The notes beneath the pieces were generated by a model. That model had not been told where the DNA came from and did no database searches. It saw nothing but the letters and a program-made list of their open reading frames with translations. A stretch of DNA of 64,000 bases from an uncultured bacterium (lineage in GTDB: Bacteria > Bacillota > Clostridia > Oscillospirales > Acutalibacteraceae), in contig CAJMRT010000004.1 of the NCBI GenBank assembly GCA_905215855.1, positions 18,752-82,751 on the forward strand. Direction: 5' to 3'. Below, piece after piece: positions 51,399 to 60,738 of the stretch; positions within the stretch are counted from its first letter, which is position 1; each line of letters starts with the position of its first letter. The position numbers and the translations under genes were made by a program.

Positions 51399-53003
51399 TT
51401 ATACGGCGGATTTTTCAGCCTTGGCGTTTCTTACAAAAGCCTCGCACAAAGCTATGAAGATGAAAAACAGCGGAGTTGTAATCGGCTGATAGAGGTTTAC
51501 AATAGCCTGAACAGCGTAGCAAATTACAGCCGAAACGCATACAATCAACATCGGATTTTCCTTTGCATATTTAACTGCGTTCTTAATCGTACCGCACACA
51601 ATGGCAAGGTAGGCGAGAAGTCCCGTAAGACCGATTGTGATAAGGTAGTTGAGATATTCATTGTGAGCCGCATTTGTTGAACCGTCACCGTATTTTGAAA
51701 GGTCGTCAAAGTACGGACTGAATGCCCAGTAGAACATATCTGGACCGTTGCCGAACAGCTTTTCAATGAATGATGCGTCGCCGAAAATCCATACCGACCT
51801 TATCCACATAAAGCCTCTGTGAGTACCCCACCTGTCATTAAAGCGGATAATTCTCTCAAAACTGCCGAGGTCGGTTTTGGTGTCAATACAGCTGAAATAA
51901 ACCATAATTCCTATCATGGCAACAGCACAAAGTCCGAATACAACGGCAAGAGCAATCGGCACGGCTTTTGAAATTGTGATGTTTGGTTTTTTGTAATCAA
52001 TAAGATACAAAATCCCTGTAATAACGGCACAAGCTGCAAGCAATATCCAACCGATGCCTGAGAAAACGAAAACTTCCTGAAACTTGTCAAAACCTTTGCT
52101 TTTGTCATTAAAGCATAGAGAAAACAGTCTGAGCAGTTTTGCAAACAACAGCATAACTGTTGCAGAAAGGAAAAATCTTTTCAGTCTGACAACGCTTTTT
52201 GAGAACCATATAAGGTAAATAATCATAAATACAGCCATACCGAGAATACCCGAGTCGCTGTCGGCTGTCATAAGAGCCGCAAAGCCTAATCCTGTTGCAA
52301 CAAGATAAATTGCTCTGAGCAAAGTTTTTTCCGTGATAACCGACATTGCAATCATAACCGGCATAGCAATGCAAATGTAGCTTGAAAGCAGGTTCTTGTT
52401 GCCGATTGTCGAGGTGAAGTCGGTAATGGTCTGTTGGTCGCTGAGCTGAGTAAACATTCCGAGCGGGTCAACATAAAATGCGTTGAGTATCGCAAGTGCG
52501 TAAACTATCATTGAACCAAACGCAAGTGCAACGAATATGTACTCAAAATATTTAAAGCACCTTGTAATCATAAAATATGCTGCGGTGTAAAATGTCATCA
52601 GCAGCAAACCGTTGTTTCTGCCTTGAGTTCCTAAAAGTGCGTCCATAGGATTTGCGGACAACAGCGTTGAAATGATATTTATTCCGAGAAATGCAATAAA
52701 TGCCCAGTCCATAAACGAAAACTCTTCATAAAAATGTTTCGGCTTAGGCTTTTCAAGTTTCGTATCTTCCAACGGTTTATCAACGCTTGCGGTCATAATA
52801 ATAAGAAATTCCGCAACAACGAGAATACCTGTTAATATTATGAAAAAGTAATACTTGTCATGCCTGATGTTAAAATATGCGTCGGTAAAAAACAACGGAA
52901 AAAGCGTGAACATAACAAGCAGATAATAGTTTGTGAGCGCCTGCTGTACCGAATATTTTTCTTTTGGCTTAGCAGCGGGATTTTTATGCTTTGTAGAAGC
53001 CAT
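51399..53003 (-). CDS. O-antigen ligase-like (Wzy_C) membrane protein
   Basis: 534 residues from ATG 53003. About 13 membrane segments and a large loop with NDRWGTHRGFMW and HNEYLNYLITIGLTGLLAYL; this NEYLN...G-x-x-G region is typical of Wzy_C ligases and polymerases, which join sugar chains at the outer face of the membrane. In a Gram-positive it may act on exopolysaccharide or teichoic-like polymers. Adjacent deacetylase suggests a shared glycan pathway. Confidence 0.85.
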   Translation of the reverse strand: MASTKHKNPAAKPKEKYSVQQALTNYYLLVMFTLFPLFFTDAYFNIRHDKYYFFIILTGILVVAEFLIIMTASVDKPLEDTKLEKPKPKHFYEEFSFMDWAFIAFLGINIISTLLSANPMDALLGTQGRNNGLLLMTFYTAAYFMITRCFKYFEYIFVALAFGSMIVYALAILNAFYVDPLGMFTQLSDQQTITDFTSTIGNKNLLSSYICIAMPVMIAMSVITEKTLLRAIYLVATGLGFAALMTADSDSGILGMAVFMIIYLIWFSKSVVRLKRFFLSATVMLLFAKLLRLFSLCFNDKSKGFDKFQEVFVFSGIGWILLAACAVITGILYLIDYKKPNITISKAVPIALAVVFGLCAVAMIGIMVYFSCIDTKTDLGSFERIIRFNDRWGTHRGFMWIRSVWIFGDASFIEKLFGNGPDMFYWAFSPYFDDLSKYGDGSTNAAHNEYLNYLITIGLTGLLAYLAIVCGTIKNAVKYAKENPMLIVCVSAVICYAVQAIVNLYQPITTPLFFIFIALCEAFVRNAKAEKSAV

Positions 53004-53035
53004 AATATAATAACCTTTCAATGTAATATACTTCA

Positions 53036-53064
53036 ATTTTATAACGCACGCACAATGTTGTCAA
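53036..53064 (-). promoter_or_regulatory. Promoter of the ligase-like gene
   Basis: TTGACA, 17-base spacer, TAAAAT on the minus strand. Confidence 0.65.
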
Positions 53065-53190
53065 GAAATAAAGTCGTTTAGAAGTCCTGTTTTTCAAATA
53101 AATTTTATTGTTATATAATCAGAAAAACAACAATTGCATATTTTTGCACCGTTTTTATTTTAGAAATTATACTTATAAGCAAAATAAGTG

Positions 53191-53219
53191 TTGTAATTAT
53201 CTTCCAAAAATGGTATAAT
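53191..53219 (+). promoter_or_regulatory. Promoter of the HAD-like gene
   Basis: TTGTAA, 17-base spacer, extended TGGTATAAT, about 95 bases before the start. The rest of the 315-base gap (53004-53318) shows nothing else. Confidence 0.65.
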
Positions 53220-53318
53220 TCACGCAGAGATGTATTTCCATATTTGCAGGGCAAAAGACTTTTGTAATTGATTTCAGGTAATTTATGAATTTTATCTATT
53301 TGCAGATTGGGCGGTTTT

Positions 53319-53969
53319 ATGAAAAAATTAGTTATTTTTGGCTTTGACGGAACTCTTGCCGACACAGCCCCCGGAATTTTATATTGTTTCAATACAACGG
53401 CAGTTGCAATGGGTTATGAGCCTGTTGAACACAGCGCACTCTACGGCGTAATCGGTGTGCCGCTTGAATACGGCTTTAAAACGCTCTTTAATATGAGTGA
53501 TGACGAAATTGAATATGCTGTCAAGAACTACAGCAAGCTCTATTCTCAAAAGGGAAAAGAGATGTTCACAGTTTATGACGGAATTTATGACGCTCTTCGT
53601 GAGCTAAAGAAAAACGGCTTTAAGCTTGCAATAGCAACTCAAAAGCACAGAATGTTCACAACAGATATGCTTGAAAACTACGATGCTGCGGATGTGTTTG
53701 ACGCAGTTTGTGCAACAGATGTCGGCACTAATCTCACAAAGAGCCACCTGCTCTTGCAGGCGTGTGAGCAGACAGGTGTTTCAGTTGAGGAAAGTGTCCT
53801 TGTAGGCGACGGCACTATTGAAGCAAACGGTGCCGAAGAAATCGGTATGGACTTTCTCGCCGTTCTCTACGGATGGGGCTTCAGAACCAAAGAAGAAACC
53901 GAGAAATATAAATGCAGCGGCACAGTGGCAGCTCCTGCGGAAATTGTTCCGAGAGTTCTTGCGCTCTGA
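53319..53969 (+). CDS. HAD-superfamily protein lacking the catalytic nucleophile
   Basis: 216 residues from ATG 53319. Phosphoglycolate-phosphatase-like HAD fold with a helical cap. Motif I reads VIFGFDGTLADT where active enzymes have D-x-D: the first aspartate is glycine (GGC for GAC). Motif II threonine (IATQK) and motif III lysine (NLTKSH) remain; motif IV is GDGTIEANGA instead of GDxxxDxxGA. Phosphatase activity is therefore unlikely; a binding or regulatory role, or decay, is possible. Confidence 0.8.
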   Translation: MKKLVIFGFDGTLADTAPGILYCFNTTAVAMGYEPVEHSALYGVIGVPLEYGFKTLFNMSDDEIEYAVKNYSKLYSQKGKEMFTVYDGIYDALRELKKNGFKLAIATQKHRMFTTDMLENYDAADVFDAVCATDVGTNLTKSHLLLQACEQTGVSVEESVLVGDGTIEANGAEEIGMDFLAVLYGWGFRTKEETEKYKCSGTVAAPAEIVPRVLAL

Positions 53970-54071
53970 TTGATGTAAGTAACCGCACTGTTCTCAGCAA
54001 AATAAATACAACAATATAAAATGTAAAATTGCAGTATAGTGCAGTAAACAAACAAATAAGTAAATAACCTA

Positions 54072-54103
54072 AATCGGGCAGTCACAAAGATTGCCCAATT
54101 TTT
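54072..54103 (+). terminator. Hairpin terminator near the island edge
   Basis: GGGCA/TGCCC arms, 11-base loop, followed by AATTTTTG. Confidence 0.55.
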
Positions 54104-54204
54104 GTATGTAATATAATTCCATAAAAGAAAAAATATACAAACTCAATGTCAATAGTTTGGGTAACCCGAAAAATGGATAAATGATATTTACAAGCGACAG
54201 AGAA

Positions 54205-54690
54205 TTAAACTGTCGCTTGTTTTGCTGCAGAATTGATATGTTTGTTGGAAAACATATGTAAAATGCGGTTACGGAAACGCTTAAAATTTCTGTAGCCGTA
54301 AGCATTTCTTTTGAGAACTTTGATTTTGTTGTTGCAACCCTCAATAAAGCCGTTGGTGATTGACGCAGAAAACGAATTCAATATTCCTGTCAACCAATTT
54401 TGCATTGTTTTTGCACACTTAACAAGTTGAGAAATTCCACAATCGTATGCCGAGTTAATCCAGTCAGACATAGCTTTTTTAGCTGATTTTCTGTCTTTGC
54501 AATCGAGGATTTTCAAAAAGTCCTCTTTGTAAAAATGAGCCGTACACAAATTAGGCGAGGCATACAGCATAACATTGACTTGTTGTTTTTGTTCATCGGT
54601 CAATTCATCAAATCTTTTAAGAGGTTTCGCTCCGCAATTTGTTGTTTTAATAATAGAAAGATCTTTTGTGTTACGGTGTAATAAATTTTA
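54205..54690 (-). pseudogene. ISL3-family transposase, C-terminal remnant
   Basis: About 160 codons open to a stop near 54690. The C-terminal part of an ISL3 DDE transposase is visible: ITNGFIEGCNNKIKVLKRN and YGYRNFKRFRNRILH. The N-terminus and first catalytic residues are missing, and no terminal repeats were identified, so it is an immobile fragment. Confidence 0.85.
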
Positions 54691-54736
54691 AAAATATATT
54701 ATCTTGTTTCCTTGAAAATCGGCAGGCAAACTAAAA

Positions 54737-54764
54737 TGACAGTAAGTTTGACAGTAAGTTTGAC
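54737..54764. repeat. Tandem 12-bp repeat between ISL3 remnant and integrase
   Basis: TGACAGTAAGTT twice in tandem, followed by TGAC. Related TTGACTGC and TTGACAGT words recur at 54760-54775 and 54950-54975. Possible integrase arm-type sites. Confidence 0.6.
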
Positions 54765-54834
54765 TGCATTTTATCTTGTTTTAACTTAATTCAAAATTAC
54801 TCAACTGAATTTTTGAAATCTCAAAAACCCAGTG

Positions 54835-54936
54835 TTTAAGCCACTTTTAAGGCGTTTTAAGTAATTTTGATAAAAAATAAAAGGCGGTTAAAAAACCACC
54901 TTTTTTGGTCGAGGTGACCTTTATAAGTGGCTTAAA
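54835..54936. repeat. Long inverted repeat enclosing the integrase terminator
   Basis: TTTAAGCCACTT and AAGTGGCTTAAA, perfect 12-bp arms 78 bases apart, with the terminator hairpin between them. Confidence 0.6.
54874..54903 (-). terminator. Terminator of the integrase gene
   Basis: AAAGGTGGTT-TTTT-AACCGCCTTT on the minus strand, then TATTTTTTATC. Confidence 0.8.
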
Positions 54937-54986
54937 TGCTGACTTAATCGCAATTGACTGCGGTTTTGACAGTGATTTTTTCATTT

Positions 54987-56174
54987 TCAGGCGATTTGCA
55001 GGTTGTTTGATTTCATATATTCGTCAGCAATCGCAAGGTGCTCGTTTTTGAACTTTTCAAAGACAGAGCAGTAAACATTCAGCGTGATGTTTATGTCCGT
55101 GTGTCCTAAAAGCTTTTGGAGTACCTTTGCAGGCATTCCGCTTTCAATACACCTCGTTGCGTATGTATGCCTGAGTGAATGTAAATCTACCCTGCCGTAC
55201 ACCGAGCTGTCAAGAATGTCGTAATTCTTAATCACATTTGAGTAAACGTAGTTGACTTGGTTTGATGTGACAAGCCTGCCGTTACTCGAAGTAAACAGCA
55301 GACCTCTTTTTCTGCCGCCTAAACATTCTTTCAAAAAGTCTGCAACATCATCGCCGATAAAAAGCGTTCTCGTGCCTGCGGCGGTTTTGGTATCGTTGAT
55401 TACGATGTTTCCAAATTCGCCTCTTGATACGGTTTTACTGACATTTATTGTTTTGTCGGTTAGGTTAATATCCTCTGCCGTAAGGGCACAACACTCGCCG
55501 ATTCGCATTCCCGTGAACATTGACAAAAGCATTATGTCACCGTAGTGTATGTCCTCGGTTTTCAGCACATTCAAAAGTCCTATCTGCTCGTCAACCGTCA
55601 AGGCTCTGACAGGGATTTGCTTTTTTCTCGATTTCGGGCACTTGATGTCGCTCAAAGGATTGCTCTCAATGAGCTTTTTGCTGATTGCTTTTACAAATAC
55701 TGCTCCCAAAAGCTGATACATCTTATTTATGCTCGACTGGGAATAATCAAGCTTTACCTTGAAAAAACCGACTATATCGTCCTCGGTGACTTCCGTAAGC
55801 TGCTTATCAGAAATATCGGAAAGCATTTTCAGAGTTTCCATTTTGCGGTCATAGGTTGACTGCCTGATTTCATTCAGGGCAAGCTGTTCCTCTATCATCT
55901 TTTCGGCAAGCTGATGAATTGTTTTTATCTCAACCTTGTTACGGTTGCGCTTTTCGAGGTTGCCTGCGAGAGCCTGAATTTGCAGCTCACGCATTTTGTC
56001 CTTGACGATTTTCTTTGTTTTTCCGTAAACGGTGCGGCGTTCCTTTTCACCGTCGATTGTCAAATAAACCTGACCTGCAAAGCGCTGACGGCTTTCTACA
56101 AAATATATTGAGCCGTTACCGTAGGTTTGTTTTTTCTTTGTGTCTTTAGCGTTTATTATAATCCGTCCTTTCAA
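54987..56174 (-). CDS. int: Tyrosine recombinase / integrase of an integrative element
   Basis: 395 residues, TTG start (weakly supported). N-terminal AP2-like arm-binding region (YGNGSIYFVESRQRFAGQV), a SAM-like core-binding domain, and the catalytic domain with R in FTGMRIGECCAL, HSLRHTYATR, LLGHTDINITLNVY (nucleophile Tyr). Closest in layout to Tn916/ICE-type integrases. It drives excision and integration with the Xis encoded upstream. The attachment sites were not located. Confidence 0.94.
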   Translation of the reverse strand: MKGRIIINAKDTKKKQTYGNGSIYFVESRQRFAGQVYLTIDGEKERRTVYGKTKKIVKDKMRELQIQALAGNLEKRNRNKVEIKTIHQLAEKMIEEQLALNEIRQSTYDRKMETLKMLSDISDKQLTEVTEDDIVGFFKVKLDYSQSSINKMYQLLGAVFVKAISKKLIESNPLSDIKCPKSRKKQIPVRALTVDEQIGLLNVLKTEDIHYGDIMLLSMFTGMRIGECCALTAEDINLTDKTINVSKTVSRGEFGNIVINDTKTAAGTRTLFIGDDVADFLKECLGGRKRGLLFTSSNGRLVTSNQVNYVYSNVIKNYDILDSSVYGRVDLHSLRHTYATRCIESGMPAKVLQKLLGHTDINITLNVYCSVFEKFKNEHLAIADEYMKSNNLQIA

Positions 56175-56256
56175 AACCTAAAGACAACTTATCGTTATCC
56201 GACTGTATTTATAATACCCCAAAAGCGATAAGCCGTCAACAGATTTTCGCCTTATT

Positions 56257-56433
56257 TTATACTCTGCGCTTGCTGCTCCATTCTATAAAAGCCTGCTCAC
56301 TGACCTTAAAGTTTTTGCCGACTCTCACCAACGGAAAATCAGCTCTCATCATAATGTTTCGGGCAGTCGGAAAACTGCATCCGAGTGCCTCGGCAACCTC
56401 TTTTGTCCCTAAAAATTTTATCTTTTCATCCAT
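56257..56433 (-). CDS. xis: Excisionase-type HTH protein
   Basis: 58 residues, start behind AAGGAGG. MerR-like winged helix: FLGTKEVAEALGCSFPTARN, RVGKNFKVSEQAFIEWSS. The excisionase family adjoining an integrase directs excision. It lies 82 bases before the integrase and 13 after the initiator gene. Confidence 0.88.
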   Translation of the reverse strand: MDEKIKFLGTKEVAEALGCSFPTARNIMMRADFPLVRVGKNFKVSEQAFIEWSSKRRV

Positions 56434-56446
56434 TTTGATTTCCTCC

Positions 56447-57223
56447 TTAATTACCGTACAAGCAGTCGGTTTCCATAGTATCGATTGAGTTATAGAGAGC
56501 CGTCAGCAGATAGGCTCTCATATTTTTGATTTTGCTTTTATTCTTTTCAAGCGAGCTTATTACATATTCGATATGCTCGGCGGTTACCATTGACAGTCGT
56601 TTGCGAACAGACTGTATGGGAATTTGCCGTTTGTTAATCCGTACAGTATCACTAGCGCAGCAGTAAGTATCCGTCATAAGTCTGACAATTTCGTCGAGTA
56701 CTCCGCCGTAATCACGCTCCACCAGTACATCATATTCAATTTGGAATTTTATTTCATTCTCAACCTCGTCATAGTCGATTGATAGATTGGTATTACTCCT
56801 ATCTGTATTATTAATTTCAGTTTTATTTCCTGCTGATTTTCCGCAGTCAGGTACACTTAATTTTTGCACTCTGCAAAGCGTATTTTCCGCACTCTTGAAT
56901 GAGGTTTTTTCGCTGTCAAAGAAGTTATCGACATAAATGATGTCAGGCTTGCCTTTGCCCTGCCTTAGCCTATGTATAAGCTTGAAGCGTTCAAGCTCAC
57001 GAAAAAGCTTCGTAGCCTTGTCATGACTACATTTCAGCTTTTGACAGACTTCGTTGTTCGTGAAGTACACAATCGTCCTGCCGTTTGAGTCAGTCATACT
57101 GTTCTGCTCCGAAAGCAGTCTGCGGTCAAGCAGAAGCGAGTAGAGCAGCTTTGCACCGCACGATAAGTCTATATACCCATCCTCAAAGAGAGCCTTGGGC
57201 AGTTTGATAAATTTGGATTTCAT
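56447..57223 (-). CDS. RepA_N-family replication initiator
   Basis: 258 residues. The N-terminal RepA_N winged-helix region FIKLPKALFEDGYIDLSCGAKLLYSLLLDR (motif pieces) with TNNEVCQKLKCSHDKATKLFREL, and a C-terminal helical part. These initiators start theta replication of plasmids and of integrative elements. Iteron-like repeats are found upstream at 57490-57700. Confidence 0.9.
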   Translation of the reverse strand: MKSKFIKLPKALFEDGYIDLSCGAKLLYSLLLDRRLLSEQNSMTDSNGRTIVYFTNNEVCQKLKCSHDKATKLFRELERFKLIHRLRQGKGKPDIIYVDNFFDSEKTSFKSAENTLCRVQKLSVPDCGKSAGNKTEINNTDRSNTNLSIDYDEVENEIKFQIEYDVLVERDYGGVLDEIVRLMTDTYCCASDTVRINKRQIPIQSVRKRLSMVTAEHIEYVISSLEKNKSKIKNMRAYLLTALYNSIDTMETDCLYGN

Positions 57224-58311
57224 ATGTTACCTTCCTTTTCTTATTTTTTCCGGGGTTTTAGGGGTATCCACTAACAAGCTTTTACTGTTTTATCAGCTTG
57301 TGGATACAAACAGTCTGCTCGCTAAGATTTGTCATAGGTTTCCTTGGTTTACTTTTTCTTTCTCTCTTTCGAGTACTGACACATTGAAAATAGGCGTTTT
57401 TCATTGTTTAGATTCACATCCTTAGAAAATAATTTGTTAATGAATTTTCTCGAAGTTGATAAAGAAAATTAAAAATATATCTCTTTATCCCCTTCACTTG
57501 TATGGACAAAATCAGTATTTTTGAGGGGGTGTTTTTTCAAAAATTTCAAAATACCCTCTCACTTATTTGGACAAACATAGGCGTTTTGTCAGGGTATTTT
57601 TGAAAATTTTTACTTTTGTGTTTTTAAAAAATGAATTCTCCGTTTTCGTTTGATATTCAAATAAATATATCCCTCTACTTATTTTGAGTGGGAGGGCCTG
57701 AAATTCAACCCATGTTCTAAAAAATTCATCCCATAAAGAAATTGCAGAAAATAAACTTACCTATATAAAAAATTGCAAAAAGTAACACCTGCCTTACAGC
57801 AAGTGTTGAGTTAAAAGTTTTATGCAGTTTTGCACTATCGGTAAAATATATAATTCTTTGGCTACCCTAAAAACGACATACCGTAATTTGCAGAACAAAA
57901 ATAAATTATAGATTTTAGTACGTAGCTTTTAAGAAATACAGCTCCGTTTTTAACTAATTATGTTAGTCATATTCCCGTTCTTTTTTTGGTATAAATCGCC
58001 AATATTTGTTGATTTATGCATTGAAATATGCTATATTATAATAGTATATTTTCAATAGTTGCATTTGACGAAACAATATGATGTTTAGTAGATTTCGACA
58101 TTGAATAAGTTGATAAAAAAAGAATTTTCGATTACGTAGGTGTCAGCCGTAATACCGTTTTCACTTGGACGGAACATTACAAAGCAAAAGCAATATATAA
58201 GAAAATATTATATCTTTTTTATTTTTCATGCCAGAGTTTATAGACATCATAATCATGAAATAGATATAAGAATGACAACTGAGAATTGTCAATAACTTAA
58301 GCTAACTAATC
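57224..58311. other. Long AT-rich noncoding region upstream of the initiator
   Basis: About 1.1 kb without a credible gene. The part at 57480-57700 has origin-like repeats (separate entry). 57,900-58,300 shows scattered stop codons in all frames and possible remnants of a helix-turn-helix reading near 58,110-58,200, too broken to call. Confidence 0.6.
57494..57696. repeat. Iteron-like repeats and nested hairpins, candidate replication origin
   Basis: TCACTTGTATGGACAAA (57494-57510) and TCACTTATTTGGACAAA (57559-57575) match at 15 of 17 bases, with a weaker third at 57677. The second copy lies in a hairpin whose arms are 57538-57556 and 57592-57611, with GACAAA/TTTTGTC nested inside. Placement upstream of a RepA_N gene fits an origin. 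Confidence 0.5.
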
Positions 58312-58324
58312 AGGAGGGGCCTCA

Positions 58325-60728
58325 ACTTTTAATAACACATTAATTAAACAATACATCGATTCTCATCCGATTAAGGTTGTACCTAAACTTGATCTTGCTG
58401 CAGAAAAACTTGAATATGACAAAATTGTTCAGTGTCAAAAACGCACAGAAGCTAAGCCAGAAGAACTTTGTCGTGCTTTTTTATTAACAAAACTAGTTAA
58501 CGAACTCGGTTATGCACCCGAAAAAAATTGAAATTGAACATGAGTATACTGCCGGTCGTCCTCACACAATAACAAGTCGCATTGATGTAATTGTAAGAGA
58601 CGCAAATGGTGATGCATTCTTGTTTATTGAAGTTAAAAATCAAGAGGAATATGCAACCATAGATAAGGATAGTGTTATTGAAGAACAACTTTTTAAGTTA
58701 GCAGGCATGGAGCGAACTGAAGGGCATGATGTTAAATACTTAGTCCTATATACTACTAACGATGCAACAGGCTCAATAACAGATGAATGTATTATCATAG
58801 ATAATAAAAAACATTCTTCTTTCGCGGATTGGGTGACTTCCCGTGACTATACCAATACTATTCCTGCTCGTTATGGCAAAGCACAAAAGACACCTTATGT
58901 GAAATCATCAGCAAAAGAACTCGAAACAGATTTCACCAATGAAATGTTGAATCAGCTGCAGTCTGATTTACACAATGTTTTATGGGGCGGAGGCGGCACA
59001 GATGATAATGAAGTGTTTGCATCTTTAACCAATCTAATTCTTGCAAAAATCCAAGATGAAGATGAGAAAGAAGATGGCGATACATATGATTTCCAATCTA
59101 TGACCTTTGCCAAAGATGGAGATGAAGAATTTGAAACAAATGAACAGCTCTTTGAAAGGATAAATGAACTTTATCGCCGTGCTCTTAAATCTAAATTGTA
59201 TATACTTGATGAAAACGAACTAAAAAAATCTTATGTAATAGACACAAAGAAGTTTTCTTTAACTAAGCTTAAATGTGCAGTACAAAAGTTAGAAGGGCTT
59301 TCCTTTGTTGATGGAAAAAACAGCCTTAGCGGAAAGGATATTTTAGGTGATTTCTTCGAGGGAATCATTCGCAATGGTTTCAAGCAAAGCAAAGGACAAT
59401 TCTTTACACATATTAATATTGTCCGTTTTATGCTTTATGCTTTGCAAACTGATAAATTAGCAATCAAACGCATTAAAGAGGACAAAGAAATCCCATATAT
59501 GATAGATCCTTCTGCAGGAAGCGGAACTTTTCTTATCGAATATATGAAATTTATTACAGAGAATATGAAATATCGCAATAGAAACGCTAATGGGTATAAT
59601 GCAGAACTCGGAACAGCCAGAGCTGTAAAAGATAAGGTGCTTTCTGATTGGTTCTATCCGGATCATCGTGAAAACAAATGGGCTCAAACATACATTTATG
59701 GCTCAGAAATTAATTTTAATCTTGGAACTGCAACTAAAGTTAATATGATTCTTCACGGAGATGGTTCTACAAATATTTTTGTTAAGGACGGTTTGCTTCC
59801 GTTTTCAAAATACGAAAAAGAAACTGCGCCAAATGCTATGAAAGGTAGTGATGAAGATGCTTTATATCAAAACAGAGAGGTTAATGGACAATTTGATTTA
59901 ATTCTTACAAACCCTCCTTTTAGCGTTGAGCTTGACAATGATACAAAAAAGACTGTTAAAAAAGATTTTATGTTTGGTGCAAAGAAAAACTCAGAAAATC
60001 TTTTCATCGAACGCTGGTATCAATTACTTAGAGAAAACGGCCGTTTAGCTGCGGTTCTTCCTGAAAGTGTGTTTGATACCACAGAAAATAAGTATATCCG
60101 TTTGTTCCTATATAAATACTTCAAAATTAAAGCGGTAGTATCATTACCTCAGCTTGCCTTTGAACCATATACTTCCACTAAAACCAGCATTTTGTTTGCT
60201 CAGAAAAAGACAAAGGCCGAAGTTAAAGAATGGAATACACTATGGGAAGAAGCAAGCAGTGATTGGCAAAAATTAAAAGTTAGAGTTGAAAATCTTATTG
60301 CTGTCTTTGATGGTAAAAAGCAAAAATCAAAACTACCGTCGGTAAAAGCTCTTACACCTGATGAAGAGAAAGATATTATTAGAAGAATGCTGAAATCGTA
60401 TATCACAATTCGTGATGACGGTTTATCAAGTTCTGAATTGATTTCAAAATATTATTCAGAACTTGAAGAACTCTGTAAGTATGACAAAGATACTAAGGAT
60501 AGTTTTGGGTTTGTTAATACTTGGTGGGTTTTTGGAGAAGTTGCTTCTAAATCTGATTACTCTATCTTTATGGCTGAGGCTGACAACGTGGGATACAAAC
60601 GTACAAAACGTGGCGAAAAACAAATGCCTAATGAATTATTTAGAACAGATTCCAATGGCAGAATCTTAATTGATGATGGGGTTAATGATACAATACTTGA
60701 TTATATGCGTGCATTGCATTGGGATTGA
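58325..60728 (+). pseudogene. Fused restriction nuclease-N6-adenine methylase, frameshifted
   Basis: About 800 codons. N-terminal PD-(D/E)xK nuclease of HsdR_N type (SRIDVIV and FIEVKN), a helical linker, and an N6-adenine methylase: motif I DPSAGSGTFL, motif IV NPPF, then a target-recognition-like tail. The frame is broken at an A7 run (58521-58527): with six A's the 66 codons before it join the rest. AGGAGG at 58312 is followed at the right distance by ACT, not a start codon. ATG 58512 would give a 738-residue protein lacking the first part. Resembles BcgI-type RM chains with a separate S subunit. Broken, phase-variable or a base error. Confidence 0.8.
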
Positions 60729-60738
60729 GGTAATGAAT

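Noticed and set aside
57224..58311. CRISPR array
   Set aside because: The repeats are two to three imperfect copies with irregular spacing and internal hairpins; no spacer pattern.
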